From positions 186,001-250,000 of the forward strand of contig NZ_JABEPQ010000004.1 of assembly GCF_013041615.1 (NCBI RefSeq): DNA of 64,000 nt, written 5' to 3'. Under the pieces are notes generated by a model. The model did not search any database, was not told the origin of the DNA, and saw only the letters and a list, made by a program, of their open reading frames with translations. The first letter of the stretch is position 1. The number at the start of each line of letters is the position of its first letter. This DNA comes from Knoellia koreensis (GTDB taxonomy: Bacteria > Actinomycetota > Actinomycetes > Actinomycetales > Dermatophilaceae). Positions 45,815-58,115 of the stretch are shown piece by piece. Made by a program: the position numbers and the translations under genes.

Positions 45815-46695
45815 GGCCCCTCCAGGAGGTCGACGTCGGGTCCGGGTCGGATGCCTGACACGTCGACGTCGTGCACGAGGTCGGCCACGCGTCGAACCTC
45901 GCCGTCGACGCGCAGCACCGCCTCGGGGTCCACCTGCACCCACGGCACGAGGACGAACCCGCGTTCGTGGGCTCGCGGGTGCGGCAGGGTCAGGGTGGGG
46001 GTGTCCATGACGACGTCGGTGTCGAAGACGGGGTCGCCGTACTGCACCAGGTCAAGATCGAGAGTCCTTGGGCCCCAACGGATCTCGCGGGTGCGGCCAT
46101 GTGCCTGCTCGATGTCGTGAAGCTCCGCAAGCAGCGACGACGGTGCCAGGTGCGTGCTCCCCACGACCACCGCGTTGAGGTATGCCGGCTGGTCGGGTCC
46201 GCCGACCGCATCCGTCTCGTAGAGCCCGGACACCTGGACGTCACCGCCGAGCAGAGTGAACAGGGCTATGGCCGCGTCGTGCAGGGTCTCCAGCGACTCA
46301 CCGAGATTGGAGCCCATGGCGATGACGACCTCGGCGCTGCGCTCGCGGGTCACCACCACCTGCACGTCGGTGAACGGGTGGCCGACTGGCGCCTCGGGCT
46401 TGTGGACCACCACCTCCACCGCCTCGACCAGGGGCCGGGTCAGCACCTTGTCGGCGATCCGCGACGCGAGTGCCTCGATGAGGTCCAACGGCTCGCCGGT
46501 GATCAGGGCGACGACGTCGCCGGCGACCTCGGCGTAGTTGACCGTGTCGGCGAGGTCGTCGCTGGTGCCGGCCGGGGTGAGGTCGACGGTCATGGTGACG
46601 TCGACAACGAAGGTCTGGCCGTCGCGCTTCTCGAAGTCGAGCACGCCGTGGAAGCCCTTGGCGGAGATGCCCTTGAGGACGATCTGGTCACTCAT
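45808..46695 (-). CDS. folBK: Bifunctional dihydroneopterin aldolase / HPPK (FolB-FolK fusion)
   Basis: 295 aa. Residues 1-118 are FolB (LKGISAKGFHGVLDFEKRDGQ, NYAEVAGDVVALI, KPEAPVGHPFTDVQV). Residues about 120-280 are FolK (VVIAMGSNLGESLETLHDA, RWGPRTLDLDLVQYGD, LPHPRAHERGFVLVPW). In many actinobacteria these are separate overlapping genes; here they are one chain. Acts in two steps of tetrahydrofolate synthesis before FolP. Confidence 0.94.
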   Translation of the reverse strand: MSDQIVLKGISAKGFHGVLDFEKRDGQTFVVDVTMTVDLTPAGTSDDLADTVNYAEVAGDVVALITGEPLDLIEALASRIADKVLTRPLVEAVEVVVHKPEAPVGHPFTDVQVVVTRERSAEVVIAMGSNLGESLETLHDAAIALFTLLGGDVQVSGLYETDAVGGPDQPAYLNAVVVGSTHLAPSSLLAELHDIEQAHGRTREIRWGPRTLDLDLVQYGDPVFDTDVVMDTPTLTLPHPRAHERGFVLVPWVQVDPEAVLRVDGEVRRVADLVHDVDVSGIRPGPDVDLLEGPW

Positions 46696-46704
46696 GGTGG
46701 AAAC

Positions 46705-47553
46705 CTACCGAGCCGCCCTGATGGCCTGGTCGACGCGTAGCGCGTCGAGCGTGGACGGGACGTGGTGGACCCGGACGCCCCAGGCCCCGGCTCGGGCGGC
46801 GTGCACCGACGTGGCGGCGGTGGCGACGTCGCGCTCGAGCGGGTCACGGGGCATGCCGCCGTCGGCCACCCCGAGTCGCCCGAGGAACGTCTTGCGCGAG
46901 GTGCCGACCAGCACGGGACGACCGAGCGCCATGATGCGGTCGAGGTGGGCCAGCAGCCGCCAGTTGTGCTCGGCGAGCTTGGCGAACCCGAACCCCGGGT
47001 CGAGCACGACCTGCTCGGGGGCCACCCCGGCGTCGACGAGCTCGTGCAACCGCTGGCGCAGCTCGCGCGCCACGTCGCTGACGACGTCGTCGTAGGTCGC
47101 CCGCTGCTGCATGTCGGCGCTGTGGCCGCGCCAGTGCATGACGACGAAAGGCGCCCGGGCCGCAGCGACGACCGAGGCCATGTCCGGGTCGGCGAGGCCA
47201 CCGCTGACGTCGTTGACGACCGCGGCCCCGGCGTCGAGGGCGGCCTGTGCGACGTGCGCCCGCATGGTGTCGATCGACACCACCGCCCCCTCGGCAGCGA
47301 GGGCACCGACGACCGGCACCACCCGGCGCAGCTCCTCCTGGACCGTCGGACGCTCGGCACCCGGCCGCGTCGACTCGCCTCCCACGTCGAGGATGTCGGC
47401 GCCCTGCAGCAGCAGCTCGCGGCCGTGGGCCACTGCGGCCTCCGGTTCGAACCACTCACCGCCGTCGCTGAACGAGTCGGGTGTCACGTTGACCACGCCC
47501 ATCACGACGGGAAGCCCGTCCTCGCGACGCATCGGCCACTCGGTCACTGCCAT
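46705..47553 (-). CDS. folP: Dihydropteroate synthase
   Basis: 282 aa sulfonamide target. GVVNVTPDSFSDGG, DVGGESTRPGA, VVNDVSGG, VLDPGFGFAKLAEHN, VGTSRKTFLG are all intact. ATG shares one base with the stop of the MprF-like gene; folBK follows after nine bases. Confidence 0.96.
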   Translation of the reverse strand: MAVTEWPMRREDGLPVVMGVVNVTPDSFSDGGEWFEPEAAVAHGRELLLQGADILDVGGESTRPGAERPTVQEELRRVVPVVGALAAEGAVVSIDTMRAHVAQAALDAGAAVVNDVSGGLADPDMASVVAAARAPFVVMHWRGHSADMQQRATYDDVVSDVARELRQRLHELVDAGVAPEQVVLDPGFGFAKLAEHNWRLLAHLDRIMALGRPVLVGTSRKTFLGRLGVADGGMPRDPLERDVATAATSVHAARAGAWGVRVHHVPSTLDALRVDQAIRAAR

Positions 47554-49292
47554 CAGCCCTCACTCCTCTCCCCGGTCAGCATGCCCTCCAGCCAGCGCAG
47601 CCGCGGCCAGGTGAGGAACGCCTCCGCCTCCAGCGCGGCGAGCGCGACCCGCGGCAGGTCCGACGCGGTCGGATAGACGAGGAACCGCGGCTGCCACTGC
47701 GGCCCGAACTTGGCGTTGAACCGGTAGAGGCTCTCGATCTGCAGCCACCGCGACGCGAAGAGCAGGGCCTTGCGCCACAGCTTCAGCACCGGACCGGCGC
47801 CCAGCCGTTCACCACGTTCCAAGGCGGACCGGAAGGCGGCGAAGTTCAGCGACACCCACCGCACGCCCAGTTCGGGGGCCTCCCGCAGCGCCGTCGCGAT
47901 CATCAGCTCGTTGACGCCCGGGTCGGCGCTGGAGTCCCGGCGCATGACGTCCAGGGACATCCCGTCGGCACCCCACGGGACGAACTGCAGGAACGCCCGC
48001 ACCTGCCCGTCCTGGCGCGCGGTCACGAAGACGCAGTCCGGGTCGGCCTCGTCGAGCAGTCGCCCCAGCGCCATCGAGAACCCGCGCTCGGTGTCCGACG
48101 AGCGCCACGACGCGGCGTCCCGGAGGGCCTGGCTGCGGCCGTCGGGTGGCACGTCGCGCACCCGGGTGACCTCCACGGCATACCCGGCCCGCGCGACGCG
48201 CGCCACCATCTGGCGCACGTTGCGCATGGGCCTGCCCTCGAGAGTGAACGTCGAGGTGTCGATGACCGCCTCGTCACCCAGCTCGAGCGCGGAGAAGCCG
48301 GTCTCGCGGACCCAGACCTTCCCGGCCTGTTCGGTGCAGCCGAGCACGGCCGGGGTCCAGGCGTGCCGCCGCGCCTCCTCGACGAAGACGGTCATGGCGC
48401 CCGGCCATGCCTCGGGGTCCCCGACGGGGTCACCGCTGGCGAGCATGACGCCCGACACGACGCGGTAGGCGACCGCTGCCTTCCCGGTCGGTGACCAGAC
48501 CACCGACTTGTCGCGCCGGGTGTTGAAGTAGGCGAGGGAGTCGGCGTGCCGACCCATGAGTGCACGCAGCGCGACGTCGTCGGCGTCGGTGAGGTGCGGG
48601 CGCGGCTCGGCCGGCCGCAGCGCGAGGTAGATCGTCGTGAGCGTGGTCATGAGGCCCAGGCCCAGCAGCACCGACCCGACCGTGTCGGCCGTGCGGTCGC
48701 GGGTGAACTGGACCGGCCCGTCGAGGCCCACCGCACCCAGCACCACTTCGAGGAAGAAGTCGACCGGCCCCGGGAAGCCGCCCACGAGCTCGCGCCGGTT
48801 GAGCGCGAACAGCACCGCCGCGACGGCGAACGACACCAGTGTCAGCACCACGAACGCCCGCACGGCGGCCCAGCGCGAGCGCGGGTCCCCGATGGCGAAG
48901 AACTCCTCGCGGTTGCGCACCAGCAGGACCAGGCCCACGGTCGAGACCAGCGCCGCCACCGGCTCGACCTTGACCGCGTGCAGCAGCACCGAGATCGACA
49001 GGAGTCCCACCGCCGCCCGCCAGGCGCGACGCTTGCGCCGCTTGAGCGAGTGGCCGAGCAGGATGAGGAACAGGCCGGACACGACCGTCGCGGCCGCCGC
49101 CGCGGCCGACAGCGCACCGGGCAGGACCTCGGTCACCTCGGCGAGCCGGACTCGCAAACCGTGCAGCAGGCCGGTGACGAGGTCGATCGTCCCCACGGCG
49201 TACGTGAGGTTGCCCAGCAGCCGCGGGGCCCGCGAGGGCGCGAGTATGCCGGGAAGCCGGGCGGGCGTCCGCGTGTGCTCGCCTTCGGTCAC
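47553..49292 (-). CDS. MprF-like phosphatidylglycerol aminoacyltransferase domain protein
   Basis: 579 aa. Six to seven N-terminal membrane helices, then a cytoplasmic DUF2156/MprF C-terminal domain (DSLAYFNTRRDKSVVWSP, VSGVMLASGDPVGDPEAWPGAM, FLQFVPWGADGMSLDVMRRD, LNFAAFRSALERGERL). This domain moves an amino acid from tRNA to a lipid. The LysRS domain of mycobacterial LysX is absent and the flippase part looks shortened. It is embedded in the fol operon. GTG 49292 chosen. Donor amino acid unknown. Confidence 0.85.
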   Translation of the reverse strand: MTEGEHTRTPARLPGILAPSRAPRLLGNLTYAVGTIDLVTGLLHGLRVRLAEVTEVLPGALSAAAAAATVVSGLFLILLGHSLKRRKRRAWRAAVGLLSISVLLHAVKVEPVAALVSTVGLVLLVRNREEFFAIGDPRSRWAAVRAFVVLTLVSFAVAAVLFALNRRELVGGFPGPVDFFLEVVLGAVGLDGPVQFTRDRTADTVGSVLLGLGLMTTLTTIYLALRPAEPRPHLTDADDVALRALMGRHADSLAYFNTRRDKSVVWSPTGKAAVAYRVVSGVMLASGDPVGDPEAWPGAMTVFVEEARRHAWTPAVLGCTEQAGKVWVRETGFSALELGDEAVIDTSTFTLEGRPMRNVRQMVARVARAGYAVEVTRVRDVPPDGRSQALRDAASWRSSDTERGFSMALGRLLDEADPDCVFVTARQDGQVRAFLQFVPWGADGMSLDVMRRDSSADPGVNELMIATALREAPELGVRWVSLNFAAFRSALERGERLGAGPVLKLWRKALLFASRWLQIESLYRFNAKFGPQWQPRFLVYPTASDLPRVALAALEAEAFLTWPRLRWLEGMLTGERSEG

Positions 49293-49314
49293 CGTCTGAC
49301 ACCCCGGCTGTTGC

Positions 49315-49923
49315 TCACCGGTTGCCGCCCAGCAGCAGGGACATGGCCTCGGCGCGGGTCGCCGCGTCACGCAGCTGCCCGCGCACGGCGGAGGTGATGG
49401 TGCGCGAGCCCGGCTTGCGGACCCCGCGCATCGACATGCACAGGTGCTCGCACTCGACGACGACGATGACGCCCTGGGCGCCGAGGTGGTTGACGAGGGC
49501 GTCGGCGATCTGGGTGGTGAGTCGCTCCTGCACCTGCGGCCGGCGGGCGTAGAGGTCGACGAGGCGCGCGAGCTTGGACAGCCCGGTGACGCGACCGTCC
49601 TTGGTGGGGATGTAGCCGACGTGCGCGACCCCGTGGAACGGCACGAGGTGGTGCTCGCACATCGAGTAGACCTCGATGTCACGCACCACGATCATCTCCT
49701 CGTGGTCGATCTCGAAGGTCTTCGAGAGCACATCGGCCGCGTCCATGCCGAGGCCGGCGAAGATCTCGGCATACGCACGCGCGACCCGCGCGGGCGTCTC
49801 GCGCAGCCCCTCACGGTCCGGGTCCTCGCCGATGGCCAGCAGCAGCTCGCGGACGGCCGCCTCGGCCCGCTCGTGGTCGATGTCGAGCCGGCCCTCGACG
49901 GTCGTGTGCGTGTCGTCGGTCAT
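49315..49923 (-). CDS. folE: GTP cyclohydrolase I
   Basis: 202 aa from ATG 49923 (a TTG at 49935 would add four residues). First step of folate synthesis. Zinc and catalytic residues: [38 protein letters not shown]-like helix near residue 45. Starts the fol block downstream of ftsH. Confidence 0.95.
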   Translation of the reverse strand: MTDDTHTTVEGRLDIDHERAEAAVRELLLAIGEDPDREGLRETPARVARAYAEIFAGLGMDAADVLSKTFEIDHEEMIVVRDIEVYSMCEHHLVPFHGVAHVGYIPTKDGRVTGLSKLARLVDLYARRPQVQERLTTQIADALVNHLGAQGVIVVVECEHLCMSMRGVRKPGSRTITSAVRGQLRDAATRAEAMSLLLGGNR

Positions 49924-50001
49924 GGGCACAGTCAACCGGATGGGCGATCGTCCGCCGAACGCCGGTCCGGGCGTGGCCCGGCCGACCCCCTCAGCGAGCG
50001 C

Positions 50002-52113
50002 TCATGTCTGGTCGGGGTTGTTCGAGGGGTCGACGCGGCCGCCCTCGGGCACCTCGATGACCTCGGTCGGCGGGTGCTCCTCGGGGATCTTGGTGGCACC
50101 GGCCTCGGCGGCCCGGTCGATCGCCTCGGCGGTCTCGCGGTTGGTGCCGGCCGACTCGAGGCTGTTGCCGTTGCTGCCGTTCTGCGCGGCCTTCTCGGCC
50201 GGGGTGAGGACCGGCGGCTGGTCGGACAGGAACCGCGTCTCGCTCGACAGCCAGGTCGGGCGCAACGGACGCTTGCGCACGTCCTTGAAGATCTCGGCGA
50301 GCTCCTTGGCGTTGAGCGTCTCGTGCTCGAGCAGGTCGAGGACGAGCCGGTCGAGGATGTCGCGGTTGTCGTTGATGACGTGCCACGCCTCGTCGTGCGC
50401 GTTCTCGATGAGCTTGCGCACCTCCTCGTCGACGACGCTCGCGATCTCCTCGGAGTAGTCGCGCTCGTGCCCCATGTCGCGGCCGAGGAACACCTCACCC
50501 TGGCTCTGGCCGAGCTTGATCGCGCCGATCCGCTCGCTCATGCCGTACTCGGTGACCATCTTGCGGGCCATGCCGGTGGCCTTCTCGATGTCGTTGGCGG
50601 CACCGGTGGTGGGGTCGTGGAAGACGACCTCCTCGGCGACGCGGCCACCGAGGGCGTACGACAGCTGGTCGAGGATCTCGTTGCGGGTCGTGGAGTACTT
50701 GTCGTCGGTCGGCATCACCATCGTGTAGCCGAGTGCGCGACCGCGCGGCAGGATCGTCACCTTGGTGACGGGGTCGAGGTGGTTCATCGCCGCGGCGACG
50801 AGGGCGTGGCCTCCCTCGTGGTATGCCGTGATCTTGCGTTCCTTGGCCGACATGATGCGCGTGCGCTTCTGGGGGCCGGCGATGACGCGGTCGATCGCCT
50901 CGTCGAGCGAGGCGTCGTCGATGAGCTTCTTGTCGCTGCGCGCGGTGAGCAGCGCCGCCTCGTTGAGGACGTTGGCCAGGTCGGCACCGGTGAACCCGGG
51001 CGTGCGGCGCGCGACGGCGAGCAGGTCGACGCCGGTGGCCATCGGCTTGCCCTGCGCGTGCACCTCGAGGATGCGGTGGCGGCCGATCATGTCGGGGTTC
51101 TCGACCGCGATCTGCCGGTCGAAGCGGCCGGGGCGCAGCAGCGCCGGGTCGAGGATGTCGGGCCGGTTGGTGGCCGCGATGAGGATGACGTTGGTCTTGA
51201 CGTCGAAGCCGTCCATCTCGACGAGCAGCTGGTTGAGGGTCTGCTCGCGCTCGTCGTGACCGCCGCCGAGGCCGGCGCCACGGTGGCGGCCGACGGCGTC
51301 GATCTCGTCAACGAAGACGATGGCGGGCGCGTTGGCCTTGGCCTGCTCGAACAGGTCACGGACCCGCGAGGCACCGACACCGACGAACATCTCGACGAAG
51401 TCCGAACCGGAGATCGAGTAGAACGGCACACCCGCCTCACCGGCGACGGCGCGGGCGAGCAGCGTCTTGCCGGTACCCGGCTGGCCGTAGAGCAGGACCC
51501 CCTTGGGGATCTTGGCGCCGACGGCGAGGAACTTGGCCGGCTCGCGCAGGAACTCGACGATCTCGTGGAGCTCCTCGACCGCCTCGTCGGCACCCGCGAC
51601 GTCGGCGAAGGTGACCTTCGGGGTGTCCTTGGTCGCGAGCTTGGCGCGGGACTTGCCGAACTGCATGACCCGCGACCCACCGCCCTGCATCTGGCTCATG
51701 AGGAACCAGAACAGGCCCAGCAGGATGATGATCGGCAGCAGCGACCCGAGCATCGCCAGCAGCGGGTTGGTGTCCTTGTTGTCCTGGTTCACGCCACCGG
51801 GCGGCGGGTTGTCCTTGAGCAGCTGGATGAACCCGGGTCCGGCCGCCTCGACGTACTCGGTGCGGACCTTGGTGGCGTTCTTGACGTTCTCGCCGTCGGA
51901 GTACGTCTGGCCCTTCTTGAGGTCGAGGTCGACGATCTCGTTGTTCGTGATCGTGACCTTCTCGACCTTCTTGTCACTGATGAGGGTCTGGGCCGCCGAG
52001 GTGTCGATGCGGGTGTAGCCCCCGCTGTCGCTGAACCCGAACACGATGAGCGTGATCGCGACGACGGCCACGACCCAGAACAACGGGGCTCGAAGGATGC
52101 GCTTGAAATCCAT
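50002..52113 (-). CDS. ftsH: ATP-dependent zinc metalloprotease FtsH
   Basis: 703 aa membrane protease. Two membrane helices (about 10-28 and 115-135) around a periplasmic domain, AAA core with [22 protein letters not shown] and the [23 protein letters not shown], then the zinc site HEGGH. C-terminal tail of about 70 residues is polar. The gene usually follows hpt; here hpt is 11.4 kb upstream on the same strand. Confidence 0.97.
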   Translation of the reverse strand: MDFKRILRAPLFWVVAVVAITLIVFGFSDSGGYTRIDTSAAQTLISDKKVEKVTITNNEIVDLDLKKGQTYSDGENVKNATKVRTEYVEAAGPGFIQLLKDNPPPGGVNQDNKDTNPLLAMLGSLLPIIILLGLFWFLMSQMQGGGSRVMQFGKSRAKLATKDTPKVTFADVAGADEAVEELHEIVEFLREPAKFLAVGAKIPKGVLLYGQPGTGKTLLARAVAGEAGVPFYSISGSDFVEMFVGVGASRVRDLFEQAKANAPAIVFVDEIDAVGRHRGAGLGGGHDEREQTLNQLLVEMDGFDVKTNVILIAATNRPDILDPALLRPGRFDRQIAVENPDMIGRHRILEVHAQGKPMATGVDLLAVARRTPGFTGADLANVLNEAALLTARSDKKLIDDASLDEAIDRVIAGPQKRTRIMSAKERKITAYHEGGHALVAAAMNHLDPVTKVTILPRGRALGYTMVMPTDDKYSTTRNEILDQLSYALGGRVAEEVVFHDPTTGAANDIEKATGMARKMVTEYGMSERIGAIKLGQSQGEVFLGRDMGHERDYSEEIASVVDEEVRKLIENAHDEAWHVINDNRDILDRLVLDLLEHETLNAKELAEIFKDVRKRPLRPTWLSSETRFLSDQPPVLTPAEKAAQNGSNGNSLESAGTNRETAEAIDRAAEAGATKIPEEHPPTEVIEVPEGGRVDPSNNPDQT

Positions 52114-52231
52114 GTGTGTGGCGGGGATGGCGTCCCCGTTCCTCCTGCTCGATCACGCTCGGTGCCGCCACCCTGCCTGGGCGCGGCGTCCCCACGACGG
52201 TACTACGCGGCATACCTGGGGTCCGTGCTGG

Positions 52232-52921
52232 TCAACGAGCCGGGACACGCAGGTGTTCCGCACCTCCGAGGGCACTCTCCAGGATGTCGGCGGTGTGCTG
52301 GAAGTGGGCCCGCAACGCCTCGGTCGCGGCGTCCGCGTCGCGGGCCAGGGTCGCGTCGAGAATGCGGCGGTGCTCGCCGGCCACGTCACGGTCGGGCTCG
52401 CGCGGCTGGGACCAGCGCCGGTAGAGCCCGGCGGCGTCGCGCAGCCCGCAGGCGATGCTGAGCAGCCGCGGGCTCTCGCAGCCGGCGATGAGGGCCGAGT
52501 GGTATGCCGCGTGGGCGGCTTCCCAGTCGTCGCTGATCCGCACGGGGGCGTCGTCGGTGAGCATCGGGGTGCGCTCGAGCCGGTGGTGGCAGGCGACGAG
52601 GTCGGACTCCCACTCGACCCCGCCCCGCTCGATGGAGTAGCGCAGGGCGAGCGACTCGATGTCGATGCGGGTGGCGGTGAGGTCGCGCAGGTCCTCGATC
52701 GAGACCGGCATGACCCGGAAGCCGACATTGGTCTCGGCGGTGACCAGGCCCTGCTCGACGAGCCGGGTCAGCGCCTCGCGCAGGACGCTGACGCTGGCTC
52801 CGTAGCGTTCGGCCAGCGCCGCGAACTTGAGCCGCTCGCCGGGCTCGAAGATCCCACCGAGCACCTCCGCGCGCAGCTGCGCGTGGATGGCGTCGGTGTT
52901 GGCGCGAGCCCGAGCGGCCAC
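52232..52921 (-). CDS. GntR family regulator (FCD domain)
   Basis: 229 aa. N-terminal winged helix (HAQLRAEVLGGIFEPGERLKFAALAERYGASVSVLREALTRLVEQGLV) and C-terminal FCD ligand domain with metal-type His (HHRLER, HSALI, EHRRIL). Last gene of the aromatic/PEP synthase block; GTG follows the ppsA stop after one base. A likely regulator of the block, sensing an aromatic or its product (inference). Confidence 0.88.
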   Translation of the reverse strand: MAARARANTDAIHAQLRAEVLGGIFEPGERLKFAALAERYGASVSVLREALTRLVEQGLVTAETNVGFRVMPVSIEDLRDLTATRIDIESLALRYSIERGGVEWESDLVACHHRLERTPMLTDDAPVRISDDWEAAHAAYHSALIAGCESPRLLSIACGLRDAAGLYRRWSQPREPDRDVAGEHRRILDATLARDADAATEALRAHFQHTADILESALGGAEHLRVPAR

Positions 52922-52922
52922 G

Positions 52923-55322
<2,400 letters not shown>

Positions 55323-55337
55323 GGGTGTTCCTTCCGG

Positions 55338-56213
55338 TTAGCTCGACAGGCTCGACAGGTGCGCGCTCTGCATGATGACCGCGGCCATCTCCTCGACCGA
55401 CATCTTGGCCGAGTTGATCGAGGGGATGCGGTGGGCCCGGTAGAGGGCCTCGGCCCGCCGCAGCTCGTAGCTGCACTGCGCGAGGCTGGCGTACTTCGAG
55501 CCCGGCCGACGCTCGCCCCGGACCTGGCTGAGCCGGGCGGGCGTCGACAGCAGCCCGAAGCACCGGTCGCCCAGGTCCTTGATCGGGCGCGGCAGGTCGC
55601 CGGTGTCGAAGTCCTCGTCGACCAGCGGGTAGTTCGCCACCTTGAGGCCGTGCTGGAGCGCGAGGTACATCGACGTGGGTGTCTTCCCGCACCGCGACGG
55701 CGCGACGAGGATGAGGTCGGCTGACTCGAGGTTGCGCAGGCTCGCCCCGTCGTCGTGCTCCATGGCGTACTCGATCGCCTTCATCCGCGCGTCGTAGCGG
55801 CGGGTGTCTCCGAGCCCGTGCAGGGCGGCCGTGCCGTGGGTCGCGTTGACGTGCAGGACGCGCTCGACGTCGTCCAGCGGTGGGCCGAACAGGTCGATCA
55901 CGGCGCACTTGGTGCGCAGCAGCTCCTGGCGGATCTCCTCGTCCGAGACGGTCGAGAAGACCAGTGGAGTCACCTGCTCGGTCATCGAGCTGTCGAGCTC
56001 GACCACCACGTCGCGCATCTGCTCGACGGTGCGGATGAACGGGATCTTGCGCCGCGAGAACGACAGCGACGGGAACTGCTGGAGCATGAGGTTGCCGAGC
56101 GTCTCGGCGGAGATGCCCGTGCCCCCGGCCACGAAGAAGACGGGGGTGGGGGCGGTGGCGGAACCGGACGGCATACCCTCCCCCACCGCGCTCACCTCGT
56201 GCTCCGTCGCCAC
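55338..56213 (-). CDS. ppsR: PEP synthase regulatory protein (kinase/pyrophosphorylase)
   Basis: 291 aa DUF299/PPSR protein that phosphorylates and reactivates PpsA by ADP-dependent modification. VFFVAGGTGISAETLGN at the N-terminus and the P-loop-like VAPSRCGKTPTSMYLA with KVANYPLV. GTG 56213 lies seven bases after TAGACT, so it probably has its own leaderless promoter. ppsA starts 15 bp downstream. Confidence 0.92.
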   Translation of the reverse strand: MATEHEVSAVGEGMPSGSATAPTPVFFVAGGTGISAETLGNLMLQQFPSLSFSRRKIPFIRTVEQMRDVVVELDSSMTEQVTPLVFSTVSDEEIRQELLRTKCAVIDLFGPPLDDVERVLHVNATHGTAALHGLGDTRRYDARMKAIEYAMEHDDGASLRNLESADLILVAPSRCGKTPTSMYLALQHGLKVANYPLVDEDFDTGDLPRPIKDLGDRCFGLLSTPARLSQVRGERRPGSKYASLAQCSYELRRAEALYRAHRIPSINSAKMSVEEMAAVIMQSAHLSSLSS

Positions 56214-56233
56214 GGCCGCGAGTCTAGGAGACC

Positions 56234-57154
56234 CTAGGCCTTGCTGTGCGCGCCGGTCATGAGCGCCGCGAGATCCTCGGGGTGGAGAAACGACGGCGGG
56301 GGCGGCGGACCCCAGCTGTAGAGGCCCTGGGCGCCCTCGAGGACGGAGGGCTCCCAGATCTCCTCCTCGGGGATCACGTCGAGGTCGGAGTAGTACTCGG
56401 AGAAGTTGCCGGCCGGGTCCTTGAGGTACCAGAAGAAGTTGGACCCGGCGAAGTGCCGGCCCAGGCCCCAGATGTGGCGCTCCGGGTTGCCCTCGAGCAT
56501 GCTCGTCGCGCCGCGGCCCACGTCGTCGATGTCCTGCACCTGCCAGCTGGTGTGGTGCAGGTAGTTGATCGGCGACTGGAGCGCGAGGAAGTTGTGGTGG
56601 TCGCTGGAGCACCGCAGGAACGCACCCTTGTCGCCGATGTAGTCGGACACCTTGAAGCCCAGGCCGTCGACGAAGAACCGCATCGTCGCCTGGACGTCGA
56701 CCGTGCCGGCGACGGCGTGGCCGAGCTTGCGCGGGCGCACCGGCTCCTCGCGCACGATGCCGGGCGCGCGGCCGTGGCGGTCGACGCGGCCCGGCCCGTT
56801 GTAGGGCGTCGGGGGCAGCTCCTGCTGCACGAGCCGCGGGCGCACCGACACCCGGACGTCGAAGTCGGCGACCGGCTCGGTGGCCACCAGCGAGTCGCCC
56901 TCGAGCCTCGGGGTGACACCCATGGCCCGCAGGTTGGCCGCGATGCGGGCGAGGTCGTCGGTGTCGTCGGCGCGGACGCCCAGCTCGACGAGGCGGCGGC
57001 GCGGCGTCTGCACGACCCGCAGCTGCTCACCGCCCTCGACCGTCGAGAAGCGGCCCTGCTCCCCCTGGGCGAGACCGAAGTCGGTGTAGTAGGCGGACGT
57101 CTCCGCGACGTTGGGGACACCCATGATCACGTGGCTCAGACCGTGCAGGCTCAT
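56234..57154 (-). CDS. Extradiol ring-cleavage dioxygenase (VOC family)
   Basis: 306 aa, two VOC modules. Fe(II) ligands visible: His in KLGHAVAG, His in YLHHTSWQV (second His) and Glu in NFSEYYSD. C-terminal end FLHPEDLAALM. Cleaves a catechol-like ring; substrate not predictable. ATG overlaps the FAH gene stop (ATGA), so the hydrolase is read first and the dioxygenase next. Confidence 0.87.
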   Translation of the reverse strand: MSLHGLSHVIMGVPNVAETSAYYTDFGLAQGEQGRFSTVEGGEQLRVVQTPRRRLVELGVRADDTDDLARIAANLRAMGVTPRLEGDSLVATEPVADFDVRVSVRPRLVQQELPPTPYNGPGRVDRHGRAPGIVREEPVRPRKLGHAVAGTVDVQATMRFFVDGLGFKVSDYIGDKGAFLRCSSDHHNFLALQSPINYLHHTSWQVQDIDDVGRGATSMLEGNPERHIWGLGRHFAGSNFFWYLKDPAGNFSEYYSDLDVIPEEEIWEPSVLEGAQGLYSWGPPPPPSFLHPEDLAALMTGAHSKA

Positions 57155-58074
57155 GACGCACTTCCTTCCGTGGTTGCATTCTGCGCCGAATCGGCGACGA
57201 ACGTCTGGCGGAGCTCGCCGATCCCCTCGGCCCGGCTGACGAGCACCTGGCCGGGCTGGATGTACTTGGGGGGCTTGCGGCCCAGGCCCACGCCCTCCGG
57301 GGTTCCGGTGAAGAGCAGGTCACCCGGGTAGAGCGTGATGACCTTGGAGAGCTCGGCGACGAGCCGGGCGACGGGCACGATCAGCTTGGCGGTGGTGCCG
57401 TCCTGGACCACCTCGTCGTCGAGCTGCGCGGTGAGCTTGACGTCGTCGCGGTCGGCGAGCTCGTCGACGGTGACGAGCCACGGCCCGGTCGGGGTGAAGC
57501 CCGGGAAGGACTTGCCGAGACCGAACTGCGGCACCGGACCGGCGAGCTGGCTGACGCGCTCGGAGAGGTCCTGACCGAGGGTGACACCGGCAATGTGGTC
57601 CCAGGCCTCGTCCTCGGTGACGCCCGTGGTTTGGGTGCCGATCACCGCGACCAGCTCGACCTCCCAGTCGGTGTTGCCGCCCTCGGGCAGCGTCACCGTC
57701 GTGACCGGGCCGCTGAGGCTGCTGACGAACTTCGGGAAGACCGGGGGCAGCCCGTCCGGGGCCTCGAAGCCGGACTCCGCGGCGTGCTCGGTGTAGTTGA
57801 GCCCGATCGCGACGATCTGCCGCGGCTCGGGTGACGGGGCACCGAGCCGCTCGGGGTCGATGGGCTCGGCGTCGACGGGCGCGGAGCCAGCCGCCGACAG
57901 CTGGTCGGCCGCGGAGGTGGCCCAGTCCCGGAAAGCCGGCCACGCGGCATACACCGGGGCAAGCTCGGGGCCGAAGCGGCCGTCGCTGGCCTTGTGGACG
58001 TCGACGGCGACGTCGGCACCGCCCTCGTCGCGGACGACGAGCACTGCACGGCCGTCGAGGTTTGCGAGTCTCAT
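57151..58074 (-). CDS. Fumarylacetoacetate hydrolase family protein
   Basis: 307 aa. FAH signature: IVAIGLNYTEHAAESG, FPKFVSSLSGP, DWEVELVAVIG (acidic metal ligand), GQDLSERV, KSFPGFTPTGPWLV, TGTPEGVGLGRKP. Likely hydrolyses the dioxygenase product or acts as a decarboxylase/hydratase relative. Start ATG 58074. Confidence 0.9.
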   Translation of the reverse strand: MRLANLDGRAVLVVRDEGGADVAVDVHKASDGRFGPELAPVYAAWPAFRDWATSAADQLSAAGSAPVDAEPIDPERLGAPSPEPRQIVAIGLNYTEHAAESGFEAPDGLPPVFPKFVSSLSGPVTTVTLPEGGNTDWEVELVAVIGTQTTGVTEDEAWDHIAGVTLGQDLSERVSQLAGPVPQFGLGKSFPGFTPTGPWLVTVDELADRDDVKLTAQLDDEVVQDGTTAKLIVPVARLVAELSKVITLYPGDLLFTGTPEGVGLGRKPPKYIQPGQVLVSRAEGIGELRQTFVADSAQNATTEGSAS

Positions 58075-58115
58075 GTCGAATCTCCTTGCTGTGCTTGGTC
58101 TTTGGGGTCTGTCGG

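Noticed and set aside
49444-52461. 1005-codon plus-strand open frame opposite ftsH and folE
   Set aside because: Mirror frame of two certain genes, with composition typical of reversed codons.
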